A stretch of DNA of 64,000 bases from Ensifer sesbaniae (GTDB lineage Bacteria; Pseudomonadota; Alphaproteobacteria; Rhizobiales; Rhizobiaceae). The notes under the pieces are model-generated. The model saw nothing but the letters and a program-made list of their open reading frames with translations, did no database searches and was not told the DNA's origin. The stretch's first letter is position 1. Each line of letters begins with the position of its first letter. Positions 24,100-32,886 of this stretch are shown here, in pieces. Made by a program: the position numbers and the translations under genes. The stretch lies in contig NZ_JABEKU010000004.1 in assembly GCF_013283665.1 (NCBI RefSeq), forward strand, positions 186,001 to 250,000, written 5' to 3'.

Positions 24100-25722
24100 A
24101 TGTCTGTTCATGAAATTTCATCCGGAACCATTGCGCGTACCGAAGGCCTCGACCGCAACACAAAACGTACGGTCTTCGCTGCAGCGCTCGGGACTGTATT
24201 CGAGTGGTACGACTTCTTCATCTACGGGTCGCTGGCCGCATTCTTCAGCACGCTGTTCTTCCCGAAGGGCAACGAGACCGCGGCACTTCTTGCGGCACTT
24301 GCGACTTTTGGTGCCGGTTTTGTCCTTCGACCCTTCGGTGCCGTTGTCTTTGGACGGCTGGGCGACCTTGTCGGCCGGAAGAAGACCTTCCTTGTGACCA
24401 TGCTGGTCATGGGCCTTGCAACGGCTGCCATCGGCCTTTTACCGACCTACGAAACGATCGGCTGGGCAGCTCCTGCGTTGCTCGTGGCATTGCGCCTCCT
24501 CCAAGGACTAGCTGTGGGTGGTGAGTTCGGCGGTGCCGTTACCTATGTTGCCGAGCACTCCGATCACGATCACCGGGGTTTGACGACCAGTTGGATCCAG
24601 ATCACAGCGACGCTGGGTCTCTTCCTATCGCTCATCGTGATCGTCCTGTGCCGCAGCTCGATGTCGCCGGAGGCCTTCGCAAGCTGGGGTTGGCGCCTGC
24701 CCTTTGTCGGTTCGATCATTCTTCTGGTTCTTTCCCTCTATATCCGGCTGAAGCTGCATGAATCGCCTGTGTTCCAAGAGATGAAGGCACAGGGTAAGGG
24801 CTCGAAGAACCCGATCGCCGAGACGCTCGGCGATTCCCGCAATTTGCGTCTGATTCTGGTCGCGATCTTTGGTGTCGTCGCGGGTCAGGCTGTCATTTGG
24901 TACACGGGCCACTTTTACAGTCTCTATTTCATGACGACGACACTGAAGATGACGCATGATCAGGCCAACTTCTACCTCCTGATCGCGCTGACGCTCGGTA
25001 CGCCCTTCTTCCTGTTCTTCGGCTGGCTTTCCGACCGGATCGGACGCAAAGGGATCGTCGTGACTGGTTGCGCACTGTCGGCGTTGCTGATCATGCCGTT
25101 GTTCCAGGCGCTGGGGACCTACGGCAACCCTGTCCTTGCCGAGTTCCGTGCAAAGACTTCGGTCACGCTCGTTGGAAACGACTGCGACCACGACCAATCG
25201 TTCGTTGGGCAGTTGTTCAGCCCGCAGGCGACCACTGAATGCCAGAAGGTGAAGGCGCTTCTGACTGCCCGGGCAGTTCCGTACGCGGTCAAGACCGACG
25301 CGGAACCCCTGCGTGTTCAACTAAACGGTGGCGAGGCGAAGCCATACAACGAAGCTGAGCTGCTCGCGGCTCTGACCGCAAGCGGAATGCCCGATCCCAA
25401 AGCACCCGTCAAACCGAACGGGCCTCTGGTGATTGGCATTCTGTTCTGCCTGGTGTTCCTGGCCACGATGGTCTATGGACCCCTCGGAGCGCTTCTTGTC
25501 GAGCTCTTTCCAGTCCGCATACGCTACAGCGGTGTTTCCGTTGCCTTGCAGCTCGGGAATGGATGGATCGGAGGGTTCGCGCCCTTCGTCGCGACGGCCA
25601 TGGTGATCGCAACCGGCAACATCTTCGGTGGGCTTTGGTATACCGTAGCATTTGCCGGACTGACCGCCGTGATCGGTGCGCTTCTCCTGCCCGAGACACG
25701 CGGTCGCGATCTGAGCACTTGA
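24100..25722 (+). CDS. MFS transporter, metabolite:H+ symporter (MHS) family
   Basis: 540 residues, about 12 transmembrane segments. MHS signatures are GTVFEWYDFFIYGSLAAFF, GFVLRPFGAVVFGRLGDLVGRKKTF, LQGLAVGGEFGGAVTYVAEHS and FFGWLSDRIGRKG. A long hydrophilic insertion of about 100 residues (about 345-445, with several Cys: DCDHDQSF, TECQKVKALL) separates the last helices, a feature seen in a subset of MHS proteins. The family carries organic acids and betaines. It probably imports the substrate of the upstream hydrolase under sigma-54 control. Confidence 0.9.
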   Translation: MSVHEISSGTIARTEGLDRNTKRTVFAAALGTVFEWYDFFIYGSLAAFFSTLFFPKGNETAALLAALATFGAGFVLRPFGAVVFGRLGDLVGRKKTFLVTMLVMGLATAAIGLLPTYETIGWAAPALLVALRLLQGLAVGGEFGGAVTYVAEHSDHDHRGLTTSWIQITATLGLFLSLIVIVLCRSSMSPEAFASWGWRLPFVGSIILLVLSLYIRLKLHESPVFQEMKAQGKGSKNPIAETLGDSRNLRLILVAIFGVVAGQAVIWYTGHFYSLYFMTTTLKMTHDQANFYLLIALTLGTPFFLFFGWLSDRIGRKGIVVTGCALSALLIMPLFQALGTYGNPVLAEFRAKTSVTLVGNDCDHDQSFVGQLFSPQATTECQKVKALLTARAVPYAVKTDAEPLRVQLNGGEAKPYNEAELLAALTASGMPDPKAPVKPNGPLVIGILFCLVFLATMVYGPLGALLVELFPVRIRYSGVSVALQLGNGWIGGFAPFVATAMVIATGNIFGGLWYTVAFAGLTAVIGALLLPETRGRDLST

Positions 25723-26067
25723 GCCACGGAGACTGCGCCATTCTGCGACGCGGACCTGAGGAGCCCGGGCACCTTCCCCAGGCTCCTTGAACGCATCAGG
25801 CCCCGAGACGTAAAACATGCCGCGGCCTCTGTGGTGATCGATGAAGATGCCAATTCGCCAGCATATGCCTAAGATTTGAGCTTGCCTATATTGTGTTCAT
25901 ATTTTGGCGCGTTCTGCAGGTGATTTGGCTGAAACTGCACTGATGTGGCCGTTGTAAGCCGTACGGCTCCGTATTGTAATCATCTTGCCCCGCAACGCGG
26001 CGAACCCATTTTTCCAGATCCGTCAGGATCTGGCTCGTCGTGTGTTGCCTTCAGCTTGGAGACGATC
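25723..26067. other. Intergenic region with hairpin before the nitrile hydratase operon
   Basis: 345 bp without a supported gene. A perfect 8-bp hairpin (CCAGATCC-GTCA-GGATCTGG) lies at 26014-26033, about 35 bp before the CobW-like start. It could be part of the leader or a regulator site. GC-rich partial dyads just after the MHS stop (25755-25800) might act as a terminator, but no T-run follows. No cobalamin-riboswitch consensus was recognised by eye. Confidence 0.4.
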
Positions 26068-27039
26068 ATGAAGAAACTCAAAGCGACCATTCTGACCGGC
26101 TTTCTAGGGGCCGGCAAAACAACGCTGCTCAACCGTCTTCTGACGGAACTCAATGACGAACGCATCGCAGTCATTATCAATGAGTTCGGCGAAGTCGGGA
26201 TCGACGGTAAGCTCGTCATCGAAACAAAAGAGAACATCGTCGAACTGAACAACGGCTGCATTTGCTGCACGGTGCGCGACGACCTGATCGGCGCACTTCG
26301 CGATCTTCTGGCGTCAGATCGCGTCGTCGATCGCATCGTCATCGAAACGTCGGGTCTTGCCGATCCCGCGCCTGTCATCCAGTCTTTCGTCCTGGACGAG
26401 GTCTTGTCGAGCCATGTTCAACTGGACGCGATCGTCACCGTAGTCGATGCCCGTCACGTCGAGCAGCAGCTCGATCAGGCTGAAGCCGTCGAGCAGATCA
26501 GCTTTGCCGATCTCATCCTGCTCAACAAAACCGATCTGGTGTCCGTCGATGAGCTGGCCGTGGCGGAGAGACGTGTCCGGCAGCTCAACCCGCTGGCTCG
26601 GCTCGTTCACACCAAAGACTGCGCTGTTCCGATGAGCACGGTTCTCGATCTCGGCGCCTTTGACCTCAAGAACATTCTGTCGATCGACCCGGCCATCCTG
26701 GAAGACCATGAGCATGAACATGACCAGTCCATTTCCTGCGTCGCGTTGTGGCGTGCAGAACCTCTGGACCCGGCAGCCTTCAATAGCTGGCTGCACCGCC
26801 TCGTACAGGCCAGGGGTGCCGACGTCCTACGGATGAAGGGGGTGGTGAACTTCGCCGGCGAACCGCGCCGCTATGTGTTCCACGGCGTCCATATGACGCT
26901 TGAGGGCCGTCCGGGCAAGCCATGGATGGGCGATCCCCGCCTGAGCGAGATCGTCTTCATCGGCCGAAACCTCGATGAGGCCGAGCTTCGCCGCGGCCTC
27001 GAAAGTTGTGCTCTTTGCGGCCTGGCCGTGGCCACCTGA
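26068..27039 (+). CDS. CobW/P47K-family GTPase, nitrile hydratase metallochaperone
   Basis: 323 residues from ATG 26068 (MKKLKATILTGFLGAGKTTLLN), with TTGGAGACG upstream. The P-loop is GFLGAGKTT, the metal-binding CxCC is NGCICCTVRDDL, the Walker-like ETSGLADPAPV and the NKTD guanine motif are present, and a His/Glu-rich stretch EDHEHEHD lies at about residue 215. G3E/COG0523 proteins deliver metal to enzymes and are regular partners of nitrile hydratases. Here it precedes the hydratase genes in the same direction, so delivery of cobalt to NthA is the likely job. Confidence 0.88.
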   Translation: MKKLKATILTGFLGAGKTTLLNRLLTELNDERIAVIINEFGEVGIDGKLVIETKENIVELNNGCICCTVRDDLIGALRDLLASDRVVDRIVIETSGLADPAPVIQSFVLDEVLSSHVQLDAIVTVVDARHVEQQLDQAEAVEQISFADLILLNKTDLVSVDELAVAERRVRQLNPLARLVHTKDCAVPMSTVLDLGAFDLKNILSIDPAILEDHEHEHDQSISCVALWRAEPLDPAAFNSWLHRLVQARGADVLRMKGVVNFAGEPRRYVFHGVHMTLEGRPGKPWMGDPRLSEIVFIGRNLDEAELRRGLESCALCGLAVAT

Positions 27040-27070
27040 GAAGTCCGTCACCACAACAAGGAGACGCCTC

Positions 27071-27571
27071 ATGCTACCTCTTGTCGCTGCGATGATCAGT
27101 CTCGGTGTTCTTGGTGCGCTCGACACTTACATCACGGCAACCCTGTTCCCGGTGCCCGTCTGGGTCACCTTTATTGCCTGGGCATCCTTCTTCGTCTGTG
27201 GAGGCGGTCAAGCAGGACTGATCAAATCGGTCGCCTCTAACTGGACGGGCATCGCAATTGCCTCCATCACCCTGCTGATCGTTGAGTTTGGCCCCGCCCA
27301 TCCCCTGTTCGCAGCCATCCTCGTCGGTGCTGGAACGTCCGTCATGGTTCTCGCCTCCGCGGTGCCTATCCTGAATTTTACGCCTGCTGTCGTGTTCGGC
27401 TTTGCATGCCTCGTCGGTACGTCGGCTGCAACCGACACCACCATCGTCACGTCCGGGCTGTCCCATCTAACGTTGGTGACGATGGCCGCCATGCTCTTCG
27501 GAGGAATCTTCGGGTTCGTCTCGGAGCTTTGCACGCGCCTGCTCACCGGCCCAAAGGCGATGGCAGCCTAA
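27071..27571 (+). CDS. DUF1097-family membrane protein
   Basis: 166 residues from ATG 27071 (GGAGACG upstream), with about five hydrophobic segments. The family-like stretch FIAWASFFVCGGGQAGLIKSVASNWTGI matches DUF1097 proteins, whose function is unknown. It lies between the metallochaperone and the nitrile hydratase genes with 31- and 33-bp gaps, so it is part of the operon. It might transport the nitrile/amide or a metal; no residues decide this. Confidence 0.75.
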   Translation: MLPLVAAMISLGVLGALDTYITATLFPVPVWVTFIAWASFFVCGGGQAGLIKSVASNWTGIAIASITLLIVEFGPAHPLFAAILVGAGTSVMVLASAVPILNFTPAVVFGFACLVGTSAATDTTIVTSGLSHLTLVTMAAMLFGGIFGFVSELCTRLLTGPKAMAA

Positions 27572-27604
27572 CTCATCGCCTTCTCAAATAAGGAAAAGAT
27601 CACC

Positions 27605-28348
27605 ATGAAACTCCAGCATTATCTCGGCGGACTGGAAGGACTGGGTCCGGTCAGTACCGAAACAAGGGTCTTTGTTGAACCCTGGGAAACGCGAATTTTC
27701 GGGATCCACACGGCGATGATGGCTCTATCGGCTCAATTGCCGCTTCCCCAAACGCCATCGGCCTTCCATACGATCTGGACTTGGGCCGATCTGCGCAAGG
27801 GGGCCGAAAGCCTTAATCCCTTCGACTATTTCAAGTATCGCTACTACGAGAAGTGGCTGGGCGGGATTTCGGGCTATTTTATTCAGCATGGCTACATTAC
27901 CAAAGAGGAGCTCGATGCTCTGACGGAGGAGTGTTATCGGGACCCCTCGAAGTCCCTACCAAGTGCCGGCGACGCAGCAATCGACGACCGTGTCGTTCAG
28001 TATCTGGTGGAAGGCGACAGTCCGAAGCGCGACGCAGCCGTGACAGCCGAATTCTCCGTCGGGGATCTGGTCAGGATCGAGGACGTGCCGAGCGTCGAGC
28101 ACACCCGCCTGCCTGGCTTCCTGCGCAACAAGACGGGGGTCATCGAGACCGTCTATCCCGGCGCTTACACTTATCTCTGCGACACCGGCCCGGACGGTAT
28201 TGGTCCGGCGATGACCGTCTATTGCGTCCGCTTCGACCCGAACGATCTGTGGCCGGGCAATGCAGAACCGAACTTCAGCCTCTATGCCGACCTCTATGCC
28301 CGCTACGTCGCCTCAGCGGACGTTTCGGTGTCCGTCAAGGCTGCCTAA
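27605..28348 (+). CDS. nthB: Nitrile hydratase beta subunit
   Basis: 247 residues, slightly longer than the usual 210-235. The N-terminus HYLGGLEGLGPVSTE corresponds to the family's HDxGGMxGxGPV. The C-terminal SH3-like half reads FSVGDLVRIEDVPSVEHTRLPGFLRNKTGVIE and MTVYCVRFDPNDLWPGNAEP. It pairs with the alpha subunit to form the enzyme converting nitriles to amides. The order beta-alpha-accessory protein is that of cobalt-type nitrile hydratases. Substrate unknown; plant nitriles such as indole-3-acetonitrile or beta-cyanoalanine are conceivable. Confidence 0.92.
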   Translation: MKLQHYLGGLEGLGPVSTETRVFVEPWETRIFGIHTAMMALSAQLPLPQTPSAFHTIWTWADLRKGAESLNPFDYFKYRYYEKWLGGISGYFIQHGYITKEELDALTEECYRDPSKSLPSAGDAAIDDRVVQYLVEGDSPKRDAAVTAEFSVGDLVRIEDVPSVEHTRLPGFLRNKTGVIETVYPGAYTYLCDTGPDGIGPAMTVYCVRFDPNDLWPGNAEPNFSLYADLYARYVASADVSVSVKAA

Positions 28349-28368
28349 TCAACCATCGGGAGAGACCA

Positions 28369-28986
28369 ATGTCTGAACGCTTCAAATATCGCGAGGACCG
28401 CGAAGTTTACAGTGCCGCGCGGGTGCGGGCTCTCGAAGCCTTGCTCATCAAGAAGGGCATCATCACCGACCGGACCGTCGATACGGTGCTCGAGTTTTTC
28501 GAGACCAAGATGGGCCCCTTCAACGGTGCAAAGATCGTCGCCCGCGCCTGGGTCGATCCGGCCTTCAAGGAACGGCTTGTCGCGGATACGCCAAAGGCGA
28601 TCGCCGAACTGGACCTGCCTGACGGTATGGCCGGCGCCGAAGGTGAGCACATGCGTGCCGTCGCTAACGCTCCAGGGCTCCACAATCTGATCATCTGCAC
28701 ACTATGCTCCTGCTATCCCTGGCCGGTTCTTGGGCTGCCGCCCTATTGGTACAAGGATCCAACTTTCCGCAGCCGCGCCGCCCGCGAGCCGCGTGCAGTG
28801 CTTGCCGAGTTCGGCCTGCCGATCTCGAAGGACGTCGAGGTCAAGGTCTGGGATTCGAGCGCTCAGATCCGCTGGTTCGTCGTGCCTGAGCGGCCGGCGG
28901 GGACCGAGGGCCTTTCGGAGACGGAGCTTGAGGCTCTTGTCACACCTGAAGCCATGATGGGCGTCGCCGTCGCCAAGGCGGCGTGA
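28369..28986 (+). CDS. nthA: Nitrile hydratase alpha subunit, cobalt type
   Basis: 205 residues from ATG 28369 (MSERFKYREDREVY; GGGAGAGACC upstream). The open frame extends much further upstream only as a shadow through nthB. The metal-binding claw is CTLCSC in IICTLCSCYPWPVLG. Thr at the second position marks the cobalt class, where iron enzymes have Ser. The downstream YWYKDPTFRSRAAREPRAVL and WDSSAQIRWFVVPERP are conserved. The claw cysteines are normally oxidised to sulfinic/sulfenic acids for catalysis. Cobalt dependence agrees with the CobW chaperone upstream and the CbiM-like protein downstream. Confidence 0.95.
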   Translation: MSERFKYREDREVYSAARVRALEALLIKKGIITDRTVDTVLEFFETKMGPFNGAKIVARAWVDPAFKERLVADTPKAIAELDLPDGMAGAEGEHMRAVANAPGLHNLIICTLCSCYPWPVLGLPPYWYKDPTFRSRAAREPRAVLAEFGLPISKDVEVKVWDSSAQIRWFVVPERPAGTEGLSETELEALVTPEAMMGVAVAKAA

Positions 28987-28994
28987 GATAGATC

Positions 28995-29339
28995 ATGCTT
29001 ACGCAATTCGAGCATTTCGCGGTCACAGAGATGATGGGCAAGCCTGACAGTCCACCTCGGGCAAACGGCACCCTTTGTTTCGGTTCCGACTGGGAGCGCA
29101 CCTCTTTCGGCATTGCTCTTGCGCTCGCCAAGGAGGGCTATTTCGAATGGGACGACTTTCGCGATGAACTGATCGCCTCGATCAGAGCCTGGGAAGACGA
29201 TCATCCCTCGGATTATTCATCATGGAACTACTACGAACAGTTTCTGACGGCGCTTGAGAGCGCCGTCGTCAAGACGAACCTGCTGACCACTTCGGAATTG
29301 CGGGAGATCTTCGATCTCGGCAATCAAGCCAGCCAGTAA
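28995..29339 (+). CDS. Nitrile hydratase accessory protein (P14K / NhhG-like)
   Basis: 114 residues, starting 8 bp after the alpha-subunit stop. It resembles the N-terminal half of nitrile hydratase beta subunits: FGSDWERTSFGIALALAKEGYFEWDDFRDELIASI and SSWNYYEQFLTALE. Proteins of this kind escort the alpha subunit during cobalt insertion by subunit swapping. Position after beta-alpha matches the known gene order. It lacks metal-binding motifs of its own. Confidence 0.85.
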   Translation: MLTQFEHFAVTEMMGKPDSPPRANGTLCFGSDWERTSFGIALALAKEGYFEWDDFRDELIASIRAWEDDHPSDYSSWNYYEQFLTALESAVVKTNLLTTSELREIFDLGNQASQ

Positions 29340-29361
29340 CAGCTTTCTCGGAGACATCCAC

Positions 29362-30039
29362 ATGCATATCGAACCTGGTATCGTGGACGGCGCCAAGATC
29401 GTCCTGAGTTATGCCACCGCCTCAGGCGCCGCGCTGTTCACCCTCAACTCTGCGCGCGACGAGTTCCGGCGTCGGGGCCTGTCCTCGCTTCTCGGACGAA
29501 GCGCCTTTGCTACGGGCCTCGTATTCTCCTTCTTCGAAATCCTTCCGCATTACCCGGTCGGCGTGTCAGAGGTGCATCTGATCCTCGGTTCGACGCTCTT
29601 CCTGCTGTTCGGTGTTGCACCGGCGCCAATGGGGCTTCCGGCAGGCTTGCTGCTCCAGGGAATCTTCTTCGCGCCGTTCGACCTGCCCCAATATGGTATG
29701 AATGTCACTACCCTGCTCGTGCCGCTCTTTGCGCTGCAAGTCATTTCAAGCAAGGTCGTCGCGCCGAATACACCCTATGTCGACTTGAAATATCGGCAGA
29801 CGCTGGCGCTATCTGCGGCCTATCAGGGTAGTATCGTTTCCTGGGTCGCGTTCTGGGCGCTTTACGGTCATGGCTTCACGGTTGAGAACTTGCTGTCCAT
29901 CGGTAGCTTCGGTTTTGCTTACATGGCAGTAATCGTGGTGGAACCGCTCGTCGATGTCATGGTGCTCGCGGCCGCAAAATCAGCCAGAGACATAGCACGC
30001 AGCGGCCTGTTCACCGGTCGGCTGATGTCAGCGGCTTGA
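29362..30039 (+). CDS. CbiM-like cobalt/nickel permease component
   Basis: 225 residues with six or seven hydrophobic segments. The N-terminus MHIEPGIVDGAKI fits the CbiM/NikM family, in which the extreme N-terminal Met-His forms part of the metal site. LILGSTLFLLFGVAPAPMGLPAGLLLQGIFF corresponds to the conserved core helices. CbiM proteins are the substrate-specific part of ECF-type cobalt importers; no CbiNQO partners follow, so it would need chromosomal ones or work alone. Located 22 bp after the accessory protein, it plausibly supplies cobalt for NthA. Confidence 0.7.
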   Translation: MHIEPGIVDGAKIVLSYATASGAALFTLNSARDEFRRRGLSSLLGRSAFATGLVFSFFEILPHYPVGVSEVHLILGSTLFLLFGVAPAPMGLPAGLLLQGIFFAPFDLPQYGMNVTTLLVPLFALQVISSKVVAPNTPYVDLKYRQTLALSAAYQGSIVSWVAFWALYGHGFTVENLLSIGSFGFAYMAVIVVEPLVDVMVLAAAKSARDIARSGLFTGRLMSAA

Positions 30040-30136
30040 GCCTATATGGTCGACCAGCATGCGTCTTGACATGGTGATCGACCTGACAGGTATCTTGCAT
30101 TCTTCTAAAGCAAAGGCCACCGTTCACCACGAGGGT

Positions 30137-31186
30137 ATGTCGATGCGCGTTGTCATTCTTGCACCGCCTGGTGTTCAGTCCTTGGATATTGTTGGTCCAG
30201 CTGAAGTCTTTTGGGAGGCCGCTCGCCGCTGCGGGGATTTGAGCCGATACGATATTCAAATCATGTCGACTGGTCAGGCCTCGATCGGCGGAACCGGTCA
30301 TTTGCGCTTCTTGGCCGACCGGACTATCTTCGACAAGGATGAGCCCATCCATACCCTGCTGGTAGCCGGTGACCCTTCCTTCCAGGTCATCGATACGAGT
30401 GTCATCTCATGGCTTCGTCGCCGAGTACCCACGGTCAAGCGCTATGGTTCGATTTGTACCGGCGTCTTTCTGCTTGCCGCCGCTGGGCTACTCGAGGGCA
30501 AGCGCGTGACGACCCACTGGGAATGTGCGGGGAGATTCAGCAAGCAATATCCTCAGATAGAGTTGGAACCGGATGCAATTTACATCCGTGACGGCAAGCT
30601 TATCACTGCCGCCGGTGTAACAGCTGGCATCGACCTTGCTCTCGCACTTGTGGAGGAGGATCTTGGGCGCGAAATCGCCCTAGCCGTGGCCAGATATATG
30701 GTAATGTTCGTGAAGAGGCCGGGGGGACAGTCTCAGTTTAGCGCACATCTTGCCGGCCAGATGTCGGAAACGACATTTATCCAAAAAGCGCAAGACTTCA
30801 TACTGGCCAACCTTGAAAGGGACCTGCATGTCGATGCAATCGCCAAGAGCGTAGGCATGAGCACACGGAATTTTGGTCGCGTATTCAGACATGAACTCGG
30901 GATCACCCCGCTCGACTTCATCATCGCTGCGAGGACCGATGCTGCCCGCCGGCTCCTGGAGGACACCGATCGGCCGCTTCAGGCAATCGCCAAGACATGC
31001 GGTTTTGGAGATCTCGCAGCCATGCGACGGGCCTTCGCCAAAACTATCGGGGTCACGCCCAACGAGTACCGCGCCCGATTTCAAATTTTGCGCGACCATA
31101 GGTCTGCCTTCCGCACATCGGACAAGGCTCTTGCAGCGCAGCTTCTTGGCGCTAACAAACTGGCGAAACCTGCTGTTGTGGGCTAA
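30137..31186 (+). CDS. GlxA-type AraC-family regulator (DJ-1/PfpI domain + AraC HTH)
   Basis: About 349 residues from ATG 30137 (MSMRVVILAPPGVQSLDIVGPAEVF; an ATG two codons later is equally possible). The DJ-1/PfpI-like domain spans about 1-190 with the nucleophile-elbow region RYGSICTGVFLLAAAGLLEGKRVTTHW. The double AraC HTH follows (VDAIAKSVGMSTRNFGRVFRHELGITPLDFI and QAIAKTCGFGDLAAMRRAFAKTIGVTPNEYR). Such regulators control catabolism of nitrogen compounds such as choline and arginine. It lies 97 bp downstream of the nitrile hydratase operon and may regulate it. Confidence 0.88.
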   Translation: MSMRVVILAPPGVQSLDIVGPAEVFWEAARRCGDLSRYDIQIMSTGQASIGGTGHLRFLADRTIFDKDEPIHTLLVAGDPSFQVIDTSVISWLRRRVPTVKRYGSICTGVFLLAAAGLLEGKRVTTHWECAGRFSKQYPQIELEPDAIYIRDGKLITAAGVTAGIDLALALVEEDLGREIALAVARYMVMFVKRPGGQSQFSAHLAGQMSETTFIQKAQDFILANLERDLHVDAIAKSVGMSTRNFGRVFRHELGITPLDFIIAARTDAARRLLEDTDRPLQAIAKTCGFGDLAAMRRAFAKTIGVTPNEYRARFQILRDHRSAFRTSDKALAAQLLGANKLAKPAVVG

Positions 31187-31243
31187 GAAGCAAGCAGCCT
31201 GGCGTCACGCATCGAAACTGAAACCACTCGATCCGAGGATTTC

Positions 31244-32137
31244 TTAGGACAGCCTTGCGCGCACCTCGGAGGTAAGCCACCTGCCAGCAGGCCCCAGCGG
31301 ATTGGCGACGTTGTGAATGGCGTAGATCGGATACTCGCCCTGGTCGAAAGCGGGAAAGGCAAGGGGGACAAGGCGGCCACTGGCGAGGTCATCCCTCACC
31401 AAGGATGCCGGGAGACCGCCCCAGCCCAATCCCCCTCGGATAAACAGATGCTTCGTCGCGTTGTCGCTGACCCGCCAGGTCTTCAATGAAAACACGTTGA
31501 AGTCCCGTCCCTTCGTCAGCCCCGACGCGTCATAAACGACGAGTTGCGTCTCGTCCCTGACGTCGGCAAGGCTTATTGTGCGGCCCAGCATTCCAAGGTG
31601 ATGTTCCGGGGCCGCGACTGGTATCATCGCCGAATGGCCGATCCGTTCCGAAATGATCTGATTGTTGCCCGTCGCCATCGAACCGCCGAAGCCGACGGTC
31701 GCCCTCCCGCTGATGACCGCATCCATCACGATCCCAAGTGTGCCGACCGTGACATTCAAGGACACGGTCGGATAGACGCTTCGGAAGGCGCGCAGCACAT
31801 CGACAACGATGTCCGAAGGCACGGCGCTGCTGATGGCAATGGGCAGTTCTCCCTCAAGCCCGTCGTTCAGCGCCTTCACGCGTGCCCGCATCAAGTCGAG
31901 ATCGCCAAGCAGCCGGCGCGCATCCTCGAGGACGGACCTGCCAGCCTCGGTAAGTTGCGGCCGTTTCGTCCCGGAACGGCCGAAGAGCGCCACTCCGAGC
32001 TGCGCCTCGAGATTGGCGATCGTATAGCTGACGACCGATTGCGTGCGATTGAGCGCGCGCGACGCGGCCGAGAAACTGCCTTTCTCCGCTACGGCAAGGA
32101 ATACCTGAAATTGATCCAAGGTCGGATGGGGCTGCAT
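31244..32137 (-). CDS. LysR-family transcriptional regulator
   Basis: 297 residues. The N-terminal HTH is typical (LDQFQVFLAVAEKGSFSAASRALNRTQSVVSYTIANLEAQLG). The effector domain contains ISSAVPSDIVVDVLRAFRSVYPTVSLNVTVG and GGLGWGGLPASLVRDDLASG. It is divergent from an azoreductase gene with about 110 bp between starts. LysR regulators in this position usually respond to quinones, azo or aromatic compounds and activate the flavoenzyme. Confidence 0.9.
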   Translation of the reverse strand: MQPHPTLDQFQVFLAVAEKGSFSAASRALNRTQSVVSYTIANLEAQLGVALFGRSGTKRPQLTEAGRSVLEDARRLLGDLDLMRARVKALNDGLEGELPIAISSAVPSDIVVDVLRAFRSVYPTVSLNVTVGTLGIVMDAVISGRATVGFGGSMATGNNQIISERIGHSAMIPVAAPEHHLGMLGRTISLADVRDETQLVVYDASGLTKGRDFNVFSLKTWRVSDNATKHLFIRGGLGWGGLPASLVRDDLASGRLVPLAFPAFDQGEYPIYAIHNVANPLGPAGRWLTSEVRARLS

Positions 32138-32249
32138 ATCTCATCGATCCTATCGATATGTTTGTTCGAACTTATTCCAGTTTTCGCGATGACTCTCAAG
32201 CTTTATGTCTTCGCCAACTCACTTGCCGCATTCTTTCGAAGGGAACTGC

Positions 32250-32858
32250 ATGTCATCCATCCTGCTTCTCACCGCCAGCCCCCGCCCCGGCTCTTTCTCG
32301 ACCCAGATCGCCGTCGAGCTTGCCGAGCGGCTACGGGCAACCAATCCTGTAGGTGCCCTGGTCCACCGTGACCTCGCCGCCAACCCGTTGCCGCATATGG
32401 ATAGCGGCTTCGCGGCCGGAATCCACAAACCCGCCGAAGCCCTGAACGCTGCGGAAGCCGCTGCAATCCGCCTGTCGGATGAACTGGTGGCAGAAATTCT
32501 GGCGGCGGATACGCTGGTGATCGGCACCGCCTTTATCAACTTCAACATCACCTCGAACCTGAAATCCTGGATCGATCATATCGGCCGGGTCGGCAAGACC
32601 TTTAGATACACCGCGAACGGCCCCGAGGGGCTGGCCAAAGGCAAGAAGGCTTACATCGTGCTGGCCTCGGGCGGGATCTATTCCGAAGGCCCGGCGGCGG
32701 CTCTCGATCATGCCACGCCCTACCTGAAGTCGGTGCTTGCCTTCATCGGAATCACAGACGTCGATGTAATCCGTGTCGAAGGCGTGAACCGTGGCCCCGA
32801 TGGCGCCGCGAATGCCGTCACCGCCGCGCGGGCGCAGATCGCACGGATCGCCGCCTGA
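32250..32858 (+). CDS. azoR: FMN-dependent NADH-azoreductase / quinone reductase
   Basis: 202 residues from ATG 32250 (GAAGGGA upstream; MSSILLLTASPRPGSFSTQIAVELAERL). The flavodoxin-like phosphate loop is TASPRPGSFS. FINFNITSNLKSWIDHIGRVGKTFRYTANGPEGL is the AzoR hallmark around the flavin, and SGGIYSEG follows. The enzymes are cytosolic homodimers reducing quinones and azo bonds with NADH, protecting against thiol and quinone stress. Divergent from its LysR gene and followed by a DoxX protein 28 bp on. Confidence 0.92.
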   Translation: MSSILLLTASPRPGSFSTQIAVELAERLRATNPVGALVHRDLAANPLPHMDSGFAAGIHKPAEALNAAEAAAIRLSDELVAEILAADTLVIGTAFINFNITSNLKSWIDHIGRVGKTFRYTANGPEGLAKGKKAYIVLASGGIYSEGPAAALDHATPYLKSVLAFIGITDVDVIRVEGVNRGPDGAANAVTAARAQIARIAA

Positions 32859-32886
32859 AACCGCCTCACTGGAACAGGAGTCTTAC

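Noticed and set aside
27853-28986. A 377-codon frame suggesting a long nitrile hydratase alpha subunit
   Set aside because: Codons before ATG 28369 are an arginine-rich shadow of nthB. The alpha subunit begins at MSERFKYRED with its own RBS and then has normal length.
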